From positions 35,384-99,383 of the forward strand of contig QFPK01000012.1 of the NCBI GenBank assembly GCA_003248865.1: 64,000 bases of DNA, read 5' to 3'. Below the pieces are notes generated by a model. That model made no database searches. It was not told the DNA's origin and saw only the letters and a list, made by a program, of their open reading frames with translations. Made by a program: the position numbers and the translations under genes. The stretch is from Sphingomonas sp. GTDB lineage: Bacteria > Pseudomonadota > Alphaproteobacteria > Sphingomonadales > Sphingomonadaceae. Below, piece after piece: positions 43,831-52,936 of this stretch. The stretch's first letter is position 1. Every line of letters begins with the position of its first letter.

Positions 43831-44777
43831 ACGAGCCGCAGTTTCATCTGCCCGCCAATGCCATCATCGGGCGGGAGCGGATGGCGGACGGCGCCAGCAT
43901 CCGCACCCTGCTGCTGCCGCACGACCGGCCGGTGGCGAACCTGCTGCTGCTGACGGGGCGGGCGGACTTCCACGAGAAATGGGCCGATGCGATCCGCCAT
44001 CTGCACGGCGCCGGCTTTGCCATCGCCAGCTTCGACTGGCGCGGGCAGGGCGGTTCCACCCGGCTGATCGCTAGCGGGGCGGGGCATATCGACAGCTTCG
44101 ACAGCTGGCTCGCCGATCTGGACCGGCTGGCGGACTGGGCGCTCGCCTCGCTGCCCGGCCCGCGCTGGCTGGCGCTGGGGCACAGCATGGGCGGCCATCT
44201 GCTGACACGCTGGGCGGCCGATCCCACGCGCGGCGGGCGCGCGTTCCGCGCCGAGCTGGACGGGCTGGTGCTGGCGGCGCCCTTCTATGGGCTGGGCGGG
44301 CCGATGGCGATGCGGGCGGCCGCGATGCGGGTGGCGCCGATGCAGGTGCGGCGCGGCCGCGCCGCGGAATTTGCTTGGGGGCAGCGGCCTTATGGCGCGA
44401 TCCAGCAGGCCCCGGCGCGGCAGCTGTTGCTGACCGGCAGCCGCGCCCATTTCGAGGATGAGGGACGCTGGGTCGCGGCCCATCCGGAGCTGGCGACCGG
44501 GGGGGTGAGCTGGGGCTGGATCGACGCCTTCGCGCGGAGCCAGCGCCGGCTGGACGCGCTGCCGCTGGAACAATTCGACCTGCCGGTGCTGATGATGCTG
44601 GCCGCGCGGGAAAAACTGGTCGACAACAAGGCCGCGCTGAAGGTCGCTGCGCGCTTGCCGATGGGCCGCACCCATGTGGTGCAGGCGGCCGCGCACGAGT
44701 TGCTGCGCGAGGCTGAGCCGCAACTGGAAGACGCGCTGGAGCAGATTCGCCGTTTCGCACGAGAGGTTACCAAATGA
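43827..44777 (+). CDS. Alpha/beta hydrolase (lysophospholipase-like)
   Basis: 316 aa. Nucleophile elbow LALGHSMGGH with S120, oxyanion strand LLLLTGRADFHEKW, FDWRGQGGSTRL and C-terminal HVVQAAAHELLREAEP with the catalytic histidine. This matches PldB/serine aminopeptidase S33-type hydrolases that act on lysophospholipids or monoacylglycerols. No signal peptide. Overlaps both neighbours by four bases. Confidence 0.9.
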   Translation: MNEPQFHLPANAIIGRERMADGASIRTLLLPHDRPVANLLLLTGRADFHEKWADAIRHLHGAGFAIASFDWRGQGGSTRLIASGAGHIDSFDSWLADLDRLADWALASLPGPRWLALGHSMGGHLLTRWAADPTRGGRAFRAELDGLVLAAPFYGLGGPMAMRAAAMRVAPMQVRRGRAAEFAWGQRPYGAIQQAPARQLLLTGSRAHFEDEGRWVAAHPELATGGVSWGWIDAFARSQRRLDALPLEQFDLPVLMMLAAREKLVDNKAALKVAARLPMGRTHVVQAAAHELLREAEPQLEDALEQIRRFAREVTK

Positions 44778-45898
44778 GCCACTTCGATATCCTGATCGTG
44801 GGCGCCGGAATCGGCGGCGCCTCGCTGGCCTATGCGCTGACGGTGGCGAAGCCGGGGATTTCCATCGGCATCCTGGAGGCGGAAGGCCAGCCGGGCTATC
44901 ACACCACCGGGCGGTCGGCCGCCTTCTATGCCGAGACCTATGGCGGCCCCACGGTACAGCCGATGACAACGGCGTCGCGCCGCTTCTTCGAATGCCCGCC
45001 GGTCGGTTTTTCCGACACGGCCATCGTCTCCCCGCGCGGGGCGCTGCACATCCGCCATGCCGATCAGCCGGGCACGCTGTCCTTGCTGGAGGAGGAGTTC
45101 CGCCACGGCCGGGTCGCGCAACAGCGGCTGGGGACTGAGGGCATATTGAAGCTGATGCCCTTCCTGCGGCCGGAATGGGCGCAGACCGCGATCTGGGAAC
45201 CCGGCTGTTCCGATATCGATGTGGCGGGGCTGCATCAGGCCTATCTGCGCGCCGCGAAGAAGGCGGGGGCGACGCTGGTGACGGACGCGCGGTTGTCTGG
45301 CGCCAGCCGCAGCGACGGGCGCTGGGTGGTGGAAACTGCCGCCGGAGGCTTCACCGCGGCGAAGCTGGTGAACGCCGCCGGGGCCTGGGCGGATCAGGTG
45401 GCGGAAGCCTGCGGGATCGCGCCCATCGGCATCCAGCCGCTGCGCCGGACCATCGTTGTCACCGAAGTGCGGCCCGACGCGCCGGCCGACATGCCGGTGG
45501 TGATGGATGCGGGCGGCTCGCTCTACTTCAAGCCGGATGCCGGGCGGTTGTGGATCTCTCCGCATGATGAAACGCCGGACGTGCCGCATGATGTGCAGCC
45601 CGACGAGATGGACATGGCGATCGCGCTCGATCGTTTCGAGCAGATGTGTGACTGGCCGATCCGGCGGCTTGCCTCCAAATGGGCGGGGCTCAGGAATTTC
45701 GCGCCGGACCGCCAGCCGGTGATCGGGCCGGAGCCGGGCGAGCCGGACTTCCACTGGTGCGCGGGCCAGGCCGGATGGGGCATCCAGACGGCACCCGCGG
45801 CGGCCGCCATCGCGGCCTCGCTGCTGCTGGGGATCGCGCCGGACGCGCATTATGCCGGCATCGATGGGACGCCCTATCAGCCGGGCCGTTTCCGCTGA
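44774..45898 (+). CDS. FAD-dependent oxidoreductase (DAO family, D-arginine dehydrogenase-like)
   Basis: 374 aa. N-terminal dinucleotide-binding ILIVGAGIGGASLAYALT, then GYHTTGRSAAFYAETYGG, a segment resembling D-arginine/D-amino-acid dehydrogenases (DauA), VNAAGAWADQVAEACG and the C-terminal APDRQPVIGPEPGEPDFHWCAGQAGWGIQTAPAAA. Probably oxidises a D-amino acid or sarcosine-like amine, passing electrons to the respiratory chain (inference). Last gene of the coupled glyQ-glyS-ppdK run. Confidence 0.88.
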   Translation: MSHFDILIVGAGIGGASLAYALTVAKPGISIGILEAEGQPGYHTTGRSAAFYAETYGGPTVQPMTTASRRFFECPPVGFSDTAIVSPRGALHIRHADQPGTLSLLEEEFRHGRVAQQRLGTEGILKLMPFLRPEWAQTAIWEPGCSDIDVAGLHQAYLRAAKKAGATLVTDARLSGASRSDGRWVVETAAGGFTAAKLVNAAGAWADQVAEACGIAPIGIQPLRRTIVVTEVRPDAPADMPVVMDAGGSLYFKPDAGRLWISPHDETPDVPHDVQPDEMDMAIALDRFEQMCDWPIRRLASKWAGLRNFAPDRQPVIGPEPGEPDFHWCAGQAGWGIQTAPAAAAIAASLLLGIAPDAHYAGIDGTPYQPGRFR

Positions 45899-45953
45899 CG
45901 CTTCCCGTGCCCGCCGGCTTGCTCTAACGCGGATTCATCCACAGGCAGATTGC

Positions 45954-45981
45954 TTGTCACACCCCCTAGATATGGTAAGGT
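45954..45981 (+). promoter_or_regulatory. Candidate sigma-70-type promoter for the DsbA-like gene
   Basis: TTGTCA (45954-45959), a 16-bp spacer and TAAGGT (45976-45981). The predicted transcript start would fall only a few bases before ATG 45992, giving a very short leader, so the site could be fortuitous. Confidence 0.3.
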
Positions 45982-45991
45982 TTGCCCCCTC

Positions 45992-46726
45992 ATGTCCAAG
46001 ATGTTGAAAGCCTCGCTTCTTTTCGCGGCCACGCTGGCGCTGGCGGCCTGCGATTCGGGCACCTCGACGGCTGCGACTTCCGCCAAGCCGGGCGCAAAGG
46101 CACCGGCCGCCGCGACCGACTGGACGACGACCGTGGTGCAGACGCCCGAGGGCGGCTTCCGCATGGGCAACCCCGACGCCAAGGTGAAGATCGTCGAGTT
46201 CGCCTCGCTCACCTGCTCGCACTGCCGCGATTTCCACAAGGAATCGCTGACGACCTTCAAGCCCAACTATGTGAAGACCGGGCAGGTTTCCTACGAATTC
46301 CGCCCCTTCATGCTGAACATCTATGATTTCGCGGCCACCAAGCTTGCCATGTGCGAAGGGCCGGAGCGCTTCTTCACCTGGGCGAACGAACTGTATGTGA
46401 ACTCCGACGCCTGGATCGAGCCCTTCACCAAGCTGACCGAAGCCGACATCGTGCCGCTGCGGAATCTGCCGCCCAGCGACCAGATCAAGGGCTTGGCCCA
46501 TGCCGGCAAGCTGAACGAATTCGCCAAGACCAAGGGTCTGCCGGGCGCGAAATTCGACGCCTGCATGTCGGATCAGGCGACCTTCGATTCGCTGACGAAG
46601 CGGCAGCAGGCCGCGATCGACACCTATCAGGTGCAGGGCACGCCGACCTTCCTGCTGAACGGCAAGAAGCTGGACGGCGTCGCCAACTGGGCCACGCTGG
46701 AACCCAAGATCAAGGACGCGCTGTAA
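45992..46726 (+). CDS. DsbA-like thioredoxin-fold lipoprotein
   Basis: 244 aa from ATG 45992. Lipoprotein signal (LLFAATLALAAC, C20), Ala/Thr-rich linker, then a DsbA/BdbD-type thioredoxin fold: VKIVEFASLTCSHCRDFHKESL with active-site C75-S-H-C78, an inserted helical domain (46300-46600), and the cis-proline loop VQGTPTFLLNG. Likely a periplasmic oxidant or isomerase attached to a membrane. 22 bp upstream of smc, so possibly co-transcribed. Confidence 0.94.
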   Translation: MSKMLKASLLFAATLALAACDSGTSTAATSAKPGAKAPAAATDWTTTVVQTPEGGFRMGNPDAKVKIVEFASLTCSHCRDFHKESLTTFKPNYVKTGQVSYEFRPFMLNIYDFAATKLAMCEGPERFFTWANELYVNSDAWIEPFTKLTEADIVPLRNLPPSDQIKGLAHAGKLNEFAKTKGLPGAKFDACMSDQATFDSLTKRQQAAIDTYQVQGTPTFLLNGKKLDGVANWATLEPKIKDAL

Positions 46727-46748
46727 GGATGGCGCGGAAGCTTCGCAC

Positions 46749-49700
46749 ATGAAGTTCGCGAAGCTGCGCCTCTCCGGCTTCAAGTCCTTTGTGGAGCCGA
46801 CTGAACTGCTGATCCGGGAGGGGCTGACGGGTGTCGTCGGCCCCAACGGATGCGGCAAATCCAACCTGCTGGAAGCCCTGCGCTGGGTGATGGGCGAAAG
46901 CTCTGCCCGGTCGCTGCGCGTGGCCGCCGGTGGCGCGGGCATGGACGATGTGATCTTTGCCGGCACGGCCAAGCGCCCCAGCCGCGACCTCGCCGAGGTG
47001 CGGCTGATGCTGGACAACCGCGCGCGGCGCGCGCCCGCCGAATTCAACGCCGACGAGGAGATCGAGGTGAGCCGTGCCATCGTGCGCGGCGAAGGCTCGA
47101 CCTATTCGCTGAACGGGCGCGAGGTGCGGCTGAAGGATGTGCAGCTGCTGTTCGCCGATGCCGCGACGGGCGCCCATTCCCCGGCGCTCGTCAGCCAGGG
47201 GCGGGTGGCCGCGATCATCAGCGCCAAGCCGCAAGAGCGGCGGCAGCTGCTGGAGGAAGCCGCAGGCATTTCCGGCCTGAACGTGCGCCGCCGCGAGGCG
47301 GAGCTGCGGTTGAAGGCGGCGGATTCCAACATCGTGCGGCTGGACGATGTGATGCAGACCTCCGAAGCGCAGGCGCAAGGGCTGCGGCGGCAGGCGAAAT
47401 CGGCCCAGCGCTATCGCGACCTGTCGGACCGGATCCGGGCGGCCGAAGCCGCTCTGCTGCGGCTGCAATGGGCAGCGGCGATCGAGGCGTTGCAGCAGGC
47501 CGAGCGTGAGCTGCGCGCGGCGGATGCGACGCTGGCAGAAGCCGTGCAGGCGGCCGCGCGCGCCGCGACCGCGCAGGCCGATGCCGCTGCGGGAATTCCG
47601 GCAAAGCGGCAGGCCGAAGCGGCGCTGGCAGCGACCGTGCAGCGCCTGACCACGGAACGGGCGACGTTGCTGGCCGAGCGGCAGGGGTTGGTGAAGCGGC
47701 TGCAGGATCTGCAGCAGGCGCTGGACAATGCGGCGTCCGATTCGGACCGGGAGCGGGCGCGGGCGCGCGATTCGGCGGCGACGCAGGCACGGCTGGCGGA
47801 GGAGCTGGAAGGCCAGCTGGCGGTGAAGGCGGAGGCTGAACAGGCCATCGCCCCGCAGGCGATCGAGGTGCGCAGCTCTGAACAGGCGACGACGGATGCC
47901 GAGCGCGGGCTGGCGACGGCGGTGGAAGCCCATGCCGCGTTGGTCGCCGAGGCGCGCAGCGTTCGGGCGCAGGCCGAGGCCGCGCGCGGCCGGTCGGAGC
48001 GGCTGGAGGGCGAGCGCAGACGGCTGGTGGCCGAGCTGGAGCGGCTGAAAGCCGGCGGTAACGGCGCCCAGCTGGACCAGCAGCTGGCAGAGGCCGAAGC
48101 GCAGCTGGCGGCCCGGACGCAGGAGGCGGAAGCGGCGGCAGAGGCCATCGCGGTAGCCGAAGGGGAGGCGCAGGCCGCGCGGGCGGCGGCGGACGTGGTG
48201 GAACGCGCGTTGGCGGCCGCGCGCACGGAAGTCGCCAGCCTGGAAGCGGAAGCGGCGGCGCTCGACCGGCTGAAGACGTCCAAACAGGCTCCGGCCCAGG
48301 CGGCTGCCCGGGCGGCCATTTCGGCCGTCTCCGGTTATGAAGCGGCGGCCGCAGCTGCGCTTGGAGATGATCTGAATGCGGCGCTGGGCGCGCCCGAAAA
48401 GCCGGCGCGGCACTGGCTGCTGGTGGCGGGGCAACCGGATGACCCGGCGCTGCCGCCCGGTTGCATGGCTCTGGCCGGGCAGGTGACGGCACCGGCTGAA
48501 CTGGCGCGGCGGCTTTCGCAGGTAGGGGTCGTGGATTCGGCGCCAGACACGGCGATGCTGAAGGCGTTGAAGCCGGGGCAGCGGCTGGTTTCCCGCGATG
48601 GCTGGCTGTGGCGCTGGGACGGGTTCGTGGCGCCGCCGGGCGGGCAGGCGACGGCAGTGGCCGAAGCGCTGGCGCAAGGCAATCGCCGCCGTGAGATCGC
48701 AGGCATGCTGGAAGCGCCGCGCGCCCGTCTGAAGGCAGCGGAAGCGGAACTGGCCGGGCAGAAGGATGCGCTGGCGAAAGCGCAGGCGGCCGAGCGGCAG
48801 GCGCGGGGCAGCCGATCCGAGGCGGAGCGGTTGAAGGACCAGCTGCAAGGCCGGTTGCAGGGGCTGCGCGCGGCGCAGGCGCAGGCTGCCGCGCGGGCGA
48901 GCGCGATGGAGGCCTCCATCGAACGGCTGTCCGCCGAAGGCGCAAGCGCGGCCGCCGAATCGGAGCAGGCGGCGGCTGCGATTGCCGCGCTGCCCGATGC
49001 CACCAAGGCGGCCGAGGCGGTGGCTTCGGCGCGCTCCTCGGCGGAACGGTCGCGCGCGGTGCTGGCGCAGGCCCGCGCGCAGGCGGCCGGGCTGGAACGC
49101 AATCTGGCGGAATCGGCGGCGCGAATCGCCCGGCTGCAGCGCGAGCTGGCCGACTGGCAGGCGCGCGACCGCGATGCGGCCGCCACCACGGAGGCGCTGG
49201 CCGCGCGGGTGGAGAAGCTGACCACCGAGCGCGCCGCGCTGGTGGCCGAACCCGATGCGCTGGATGCGCGGCTGCTGATCCTGGACCGGGAGATCGGCAC
49301 GGCGGAGGCCGAGCGGGCGACGGCGGCCGAAGCCGTGATGGCGGCGGAACTGTCGCAATCCGATCTGGATCGTGCCGCGCGGGCGGCTGACGTGCGCGTG
49401 GCGGATGGCCGGGAAGCGCGCGCCACGCTGGTCGCGCGCACGGAGCAGCTGCGCGAGAAGGTCGCGGAACTGGTGGCGGATGCGCGCGAGCGATTCGGCA
49501 TCCCGCCCGCTGATCTGGACGCGCCGGACGGCGAGGCGCCTGCCCTGCTGGAGCAGCGGCTGCACAATATGCGCGCCGAGCGCGAGCGAATCGGGGTGGT
49601 GAACCTGCGCGCCGACATCGAGCTGGCCGAGATCGAGGCGGTGCTGGCTGAGCAGGCGCGCGAGCGGCAGGAACTGGAAACCGCGATCAATCGCCTGCGC

Positions 49701-50213
49701 GGCTCCATCGGCACGCTGAACCGCGAGGGGCGCGCCCGGCTGATGGCGGCCTTCGCCGAGGTGGACGCGCATTTCCGCGAGCTGTTCGTGACCCTGTTCG
49801 GCGGCGGCTCCGCAGAGCTGACGATGGTGGAAAGCGACGATCCGCTGGAGGCGGGGCTGGAGATTCGCGCCCAGCCGCCCGGCAAGAAGCTGCAGTCGCT
49901 GTCGCTGCTGTCCGGCGGGGAGCAGGCGCTGACGGCGGTGGCGCTGATCTTCGCGCTGTTCCGCACCAACCCGGCGCCGATCTGCGTGCTGGATGAAGTG
50001 GACGCCCCGCTGGACGACGCCAATGTGGAGCGTTTCACCCGCCTGCTGCAGCATATGGCCGACACCACCGACACCCGATTCCTGATCGTGACGCACAACG
50101 CCGTCACCATGGCTGCCATGCACCGCCTCTATGGCGTGACCATGGGAGAGCCCGGCGTCAGCCAGCTTGTCTCGGTGGAACTGCGTGAAGCCGAGCAACT
50201 TGTGGCGGCCTGA
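46749..50213 (+). CDS. smc: Chromosome segregation protein SMC
   Basis: 1154 aa. N-terminal head with FKSFVEPTELLI and Walker A GVVGPNGCGKSNLLEALRWVMGE (residues 30-50), long coiled coils rich in Ala, Glu and Arg, a reduced central hinge (about 515-660), second coiled coil, and C-terminal head with signature LSLLSGGEQALTAVALIFALF (near 1055) and Walker B CVLDEVDAPLDDANVERF. With ScpA/ScpB it forms the loop-extruding condensin loaded at parS by ParB; a parS-like site is present at 4048. scpA and scpB are not in the window. The coiled coils give a long open frame on the other strand. Confidence 0.97.
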   Translation: MKFAKLRLSGFKSFVEPTELLIREGLTGVVGPNGCGKSNLLEALRWVMGESSARSLRVAAGGAGMDDVIFAGTAKRPSRDLAEVRLMLDNRARRAPAEFNADEEIEVSRAIVRGEGSTYSLNGREVRLKDVQLLFADAATGAHSPALVSQGRVAAIISAKPQERRQLLEEAAGISGLNVRRREAELRLKAADSNIVRLDDVMQTSEAQAQGLRRQAKSAQRYRDLSDRIRAAEAALLRLQWAAAIEALQQAERELRAADATLAEAVQAAARAATAQADAAAGIPAKRQAEAALAATVQRLTTERATLLAERQGLVKRLQDLQQALDNAASDSDRERARARDSAATQARLAEELEGQLAVKAEAEQAIAPQAIEVRSSEQATTDAERGLATAVEAHAALVAEARSVRAQAEAARGRSERLEGERRRLVAELERLKAGGNGAQLDQQLAEAEAQLAARTQEAEAAAEAIAVAEGEAQAARAAADVVERALAAARTEVASLEAEAAALDRLKTSKQAPAQAAARAAISAVSGYEAAAAAALGDDLNAALGAPEKPARHWLLVAGQPDDPALPPGCMALAGQVTAPAELARRLSQVGVVDSAPDTAMLKALKPGQRLVSRDGWLWRWDGFVAPPGGQATAVAEALAQGNRRREIAGMLEAPRARLKAAEAELAGQKDALAKAQAAERQARGSRSEAERLKDQLQGRLQGLRAAQAQAAARASAMEASIERLSAEGASAAAESEQAAAAIAALPDATKAAEAVASARSSAERSRAVLAQARAQAAGLERNLAESAARIARLQRELADWQARDRDAAATTEALAARVEKLTTERAALVAEPDALDARLLILDREIGTAEAERATAAEAVMAAELSQSDLDRAARAADVRVADGREARATLVARTEQLREKVAELVADARERFGIPPADLDAPDGEAPALLEQRLHNMRAERERIGVVNLRADIELAEIEAVLAEQARERQELETAINRLRGSIGTLNREGRARLMAAFAEVDAHFRELFVTLFGGGSAELTMVESDDPLEAGLEIRAQPPGKKLQSLSLLSGGEQALTAVALIFALFRTNPAPICVLDEVDAPLDDANVERFTRLLQHMADTTDTRFLIVTHNAVTMAAMHRLYGVTMGEPGVSQLVSVELREAEQLVAA

Positions 50214-50282
50214 AGGCCCAGGCCCCGCCTAAAATGCCCTGTCCCCGCCCAAAGTCGCACCCCAACCCGTTGACCTCACAGC

Positions 50283-50311
50283 TTGACGCATGCGCCCCGG
50301 CCTTCTAACGA
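50283..50311 (+). promoter_or_regulatory. Candidate promoter of the atp operon
   Basis: TTGACG (50283-50288), 17-bp spacer, TAACGA (50306-50311), close to the sigma-70 consensus, 54 bp before the first atp gene. A second TTGACC lies at 50270-50275. The 152-bp gap between smc and atpI holds no gene. Confidence 0.5.
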
Positions 50312-50365
50312 ACCCGCGCTTCGGCGGCCTCAAGAGCCGGCGGAGCCCTTGGCGCAATTCCGCCG

Positions 50366-50734
50366 ATGGCTGACCTGTTCGAACACGAAGGGCCACCCTC
50401 CTTGCCCGATCCTGCCGACAAGCGTGACCTCGAAAGCCTCGAGGCCCGGCTGGAAGCAGCAAAGGCAAGGCATGAGCCCGAAGCGCGGCAGTCAGCCTCG
50501 TCGGCATTGGCCCAGGGCACCCGCCATGCCTTCGAGATCGCGGCGACCACGCTGGTTGGGGGCGGCATCGGCTGGATGCTGGACCGCTGGCTGGAAACAG
50601 GGCCCTGGCTGCTGCTGCTGTTCTTCCTTCTGGGATTGACGGCCGGCTTCTGGAACCTGCTGAAAGCCGTGAATGCCGAGGCAAAGGCTGTCCGAGAGGC
50701 GCAGCTGAAGAAATTAAACGACGACCAAGGTTAG
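50366..50734 (+). CDS. atpI: ATP synthase protein I (AtpI)
   Basis: 122 aa. Charged N-terminal region (about 1-50) followed by two membrane helices: FEIAATTLVGGGIGWMLDRWL and PWLLLLFFLLGLTAGFWNLLKAV, the AtpI/AtpR pattern. Helps assemble the c-ring and may aid Mg2+ uptake. First gene of the F0 operon, 16 bp before atpB. Confidence 0.88.
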   Translation: MADLFEHEGPPSLPDPADKRDLESLEARLEAAKARHEPEARQSASSALAQGTRHAFEIAATTLVGGGIGWMLDRWLETGPWLLLLFFLLGLTAGFWNLLKAVNAEAKAVREAQLKKLNDDQG

Positions 50735-50750
50735 AAACGAGAGCGACACG

Positions 50751-51494
50751 GTGGCAAATCCGCTCGAGCAGTTTGAGATCAAGCGCTACGCCGAATTGTC
50801 GGTGGCTGGCGCCGATGCCGCGTTCACCAACGCCTCGCTGTTCATGCTGCTGGTGCTGGGCCTGACCCTGCTGTTCTTCTGGCTGGGCAGCCGCAACCCG
50901 CAGCTGGTTCCGGGCCGCTGGCAGGCCGCGCTGGAAGGCGTGACGGGCTTCATTTCCGGCATGGTCGAGGAGAATATCGGCCCCAAGGGTCGTGCCTTCG
51001 TGCCCTTTGTCTTCTCTCTGTTCATCTTCGTGCTGGTCGCGAACCTGGTGGGCCTGTTCCCCTACAGCTTCACCGTCACCAGCCACATCGTGGTCACTTT
51101 CGCCTTCGCGGCGCTGATCTTCCTGGTGTGCGTGATCGTCGGCCTGGTTAAGCACGGCCTCCACTTCTTCTCCCTGTTCGTGCCCGAGAACACGCCGATC
51201 GTGCTGATGCCGCTGATCGTGCTGATCGAGTTGATCTCGTTCCTCTCGCGGCCGCTCACGCTCTCGATTCGTCTCTTCGCCAACATGACGGCGGGCCACA
51301 TCCTGCTGAAGGTGTTCGCGGGCTTTGTGATCTCGCTTGGCGCCGCCGGCGGCGTGCTGGCCGCGATTTCGGTGCTGCCGTTCGTGATGACGGTCGCCTT
51401 CTACGGCCTCGAACTGATCGTGGCGGTGGTGCAGGCCTATGTGTTCGCGCTGCTGACCTGCATCTACCTCAACGATTCTATCAACCTTCACTAA
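50751..51494 (+). CDS. atpB: F0F1 ATP synthase subunit a
   Basis: 247 aa starting at GTG 50751 (MANPLEQFEIKRY). Multi-pass inner-membrane protein; the essential arginine of the proton path is in SRPLTLSIRLFANMTAGHILLKVF, and LELIVAVVQAYVFALLTCIYLND is the typical final helix. Forms the proton half-channels facing the c-ring. GAGAGCGA precedes the start. Separated from atpE by 66 bp containing a hairpin. Confidence 0.97.
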   Translation: MANPLEQFEIKRYAELSVAGADAAFTNASLFMLLVLGLTLLFFWLGSRNPQLVPGRWQAALEGVTGFISGMVEENIGPKGRAFVPFVFSLFIFVLVANLVGLFPYSFTVTSHIVVTFAFAALIFLVCVIVGLVKHGLHFFSLFVPENTPIVLMPLIVLIELISFLSRPLTLSIRLFANMTAGHILLKVFAGFVISLGAAGGVLAAISVLPFVMTVAFYGLELIVAVVQAYVFALLTCIYLNDSINLH

Positions 51495-51504
51495 CCGATT
51501 TCCA

Positions 51505-51522
51505 CCGGGCAATCCTGCCCGG
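51505..51522 (+). other. Hairpin between atpB and atpE
   Basis: CCGGGCA (51505-51511), 4-nt loop, TGCCCGG (51516-51522), a perfect 7-bp stem between the a- and c-subunit genes, not followed by a T-run. Such structures can stabilise mRNA and raise c-subunit expression to supply the c-ring (inference); direct repeats AATC(C/T)T...CACTAA lie on both sides. Confidence 0.55.
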
Positions 51523-51560
51523 GCAATCTTCACTAAGTTTCATTCGAAAGGACTGATCAC

Positions 51561-51788
51561 ATGGACGCAGAAGCCGCAAAGTATCTCGGTGCCGGGCTTG
51601 CCGCCATCGGCATGGGCTTCGCCGCCATCGCCGTGGGCCACCTGTTCGCCTCGTTCCTGTCGGGTGCCCTGCGCAACCCGGCGGCTGCCGACAGCCAGCG
51701 CCCGAACCTGATCTTCGGCTTCGCCGTGACGGAAGCGCTTGGCATCTTCGCCTTCCTCGTCGCCCTGCTGCTGCTGTTCGCGGTCTGA
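51561..51788 (+). CDS. atpE: F0F1 ATP synthase subunit c
   Basis: 75 aa, two-helix proteolipid: LGAGLAAIGMGFAAIAVGHLFASFLSGA, polar loop RNPAA, then LIFGFAVTEALGIFAFLVALLLLFAV with the ion-binding glutamate E58. Forms the rotating c-ring in the inner membrane. AAAGGA precedes the ATG. The GxGxGxG pattern of the first helix is conserved. Confidence 0.97.
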   Translation: MDAEAAKYLGAGLAAIGMGFAAIAVGHLFASFLSGALRNPAAADSQRPNLIFGFAVTEALGIFAFLVALLLLFAV

Positions 51789-51814
51789 TCCTGGCTGGCT
51801 GAGCGGAGGCCGCA

Positions 51815-52294
51815 ATGCCCCAGTTCGACTTCTCCCAGGCGCTGCCGCAGGTTCTGTGGCTCGCGCTGGTCTTCGGGCTCCTCTATCTGGCGGTGCGCGG
51901 GCTTTATCCGCGCGTCGAGAAGGTGGTGGAGAACCGCAAGGCCCGCATCGGGGCTGACCTGAAGGAAGCCGAAGCCGCCCATCAGGCGGCCGAGGCCGCC
52001 AGCAGCGGCGGATCCAATGCGCTGGCCGAGGCCCGTGCCCGCGCCCTTGCCGTGACCGGCAAGGCACGGGACGCGGCCGCCGCCAACACCCAGCGCAAGC
52101 TGGCCGAAGTCGACGCCGGGCTGGACGCCAAGGCAGGGGCTGCGGCCGAGGCATTGGGCAAGCAGCGCGAAAGCGCCATCACCGAACTGGATTCCATCGC
52201 GGCACAAGCAGCAGTGGAGCTGGTAAAGCGTGTGTCCGGCCTTGAAGTCCCGAGCGACGAGGCCGCGAAGGCCGTGAAGAAGGTTGCCGCCTGA
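51815..52294 (+). CDS. F0F1 ATP synthase subunit b' (AtpF'/AtpG type)
   Basis: 159 aa. One N-terminal helix (FSQALPQVLWLALVFGLLYLAVRGLYPRVEKVVENRKARIGADL) and a long charged coiled coil. This is the first of two b-type stator subunits, the arrangement seen in alphaproteobacteria and photosynthetic bacteria where b and b' form a heterodimer. Overlaps atpF by one base. Confidence 0.92.
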   Translation: MPQFDFSQALPQVLWLALVFGLLYLAVRGLYPRVEKVVENRKARIGADLKEAEAAHQAAEAASSGGSNALAEARARALAVTGKARDAAAANTQRKLAEVDAGLDAKAGAAAEALGKQRESAITELDSIAAQAAVELVKRVSGLEVPSDEAAKAVKKVAA

Positions 52295-52893
52295 TGTCAG
52301 ACACCACCACAGCTGCCGCAGAGGTGCATGTGTCGGACGTGCCGGAAGTCGCTGACCATGGCGCAGCGGCTGCCGGAACGGTTGCGGGGGCGGAACATGC
52401 CGCAGGGCATGAAACCGTCCTCGGCCTCGACAGCTATGCCATCGTCGGCCTTGCGTTCCTGACCTTCGCCCTGATCCTGTGGAAGGTCGGTGCCTTCTCC
52501 GCGATCATCAAGGCGCTGGACGGCCAGGCCGACAAGGTGAAGGCCGACCTGGCCGAAGCCGCGCAGCTGAAGGCGGAAGCCGAAGCGCTGAAAGCCAGGG
52601 CGGCCGCCGACGCGGCCGAGGCCGAGGCTCAGTCGGTCGCCATGATCGCCAACGCCGAAACCGAAGCGAAGCGGATCGTCGAGCGGGCCGCGACGGATGC
52701 CGAGGAAGCGATCTCGCGCCGCACCAAGCTGGCGGAAGACCGCATCGCGGCGGAAGCCCGTGGCGCCGAAGCCGAACTGCGCGCCCGCGCCGCCGACATC
52801 ACGGTGAAGGCCGCCGAAGCGCTGCTGTCGGCACGGACCAAGGAACTGTCCGGTCTGACCGACGCCGCGATCGCGGGCCTCGAGCAAAGGTAA
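52294..52893 (+). CDS. atpF: F0F1 ATP synthase subunit b
   Basis: 199 aa. A 45-residue Ala/His-rich N-terminal extension precedes the membrane helix (SYAIVGLAFLTFALILWKVGAFSAIIKALDGQADKVKADL) and the coiled-coil stalk ending LSGLTDAAIAGLEQR. Peripheral stator with b'. Last gene of the F0 operon; followed by a terminator and intergenic element G. F1 genes are elsewhere, as usual in alphaproteobacteria. Confidence 0.94.
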   Translation: MSDTTTAAAEVHVSDVPEVADHGAAAAGTVAGAEHAAGHETVLGLDSYAIVGLAFLTFALILWKVGAFSAIIKALDGQADKVKADLAEAAQLKAEAEALKARAAADAAEAEAQSVAMIANAETEAKRIVERAATDAEEAISRRTKLAEDRIAAEARGAEAELRARAADITVKAAEALLSARTKELSGLTDAAIAGLEQR

Positions 52894-52901
52894 GTCGCAA
52901 G

Positions 52902-52925
52902 CCGGGGTGGGGAGCCCCGGTTTTG
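52902..52925 (+). terminator. Rho-independent terminator of the atp operon
   Basis: CCGGGG (52902-52907), 7-nt loop, CCCCGG (52915-52920), then TTTTG and a further T-rich stretch to 52933. It lies 9 bp after the atpF stop codon. Confidence 0.8.
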
Positions 52926-52936
52926 CGCTTTTTCTG

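Noticed and set aside
45933..45942. Possible DnaA box (TTCATCCACA) upstream of the DsbA-like gene
   Set aside because: One mismatch to TTATCCACA, isolated, with no AT-rich unwinding element; not evidence for oriC.
46710..50198. 1162-codon minus-strand frame opposite smc
   Set aside because: Pure shadow: Arg/Leu/Gln/Gly-rich with no domain, produced by the Ala/Glu-rich coiled coils of SMC on the other strand.
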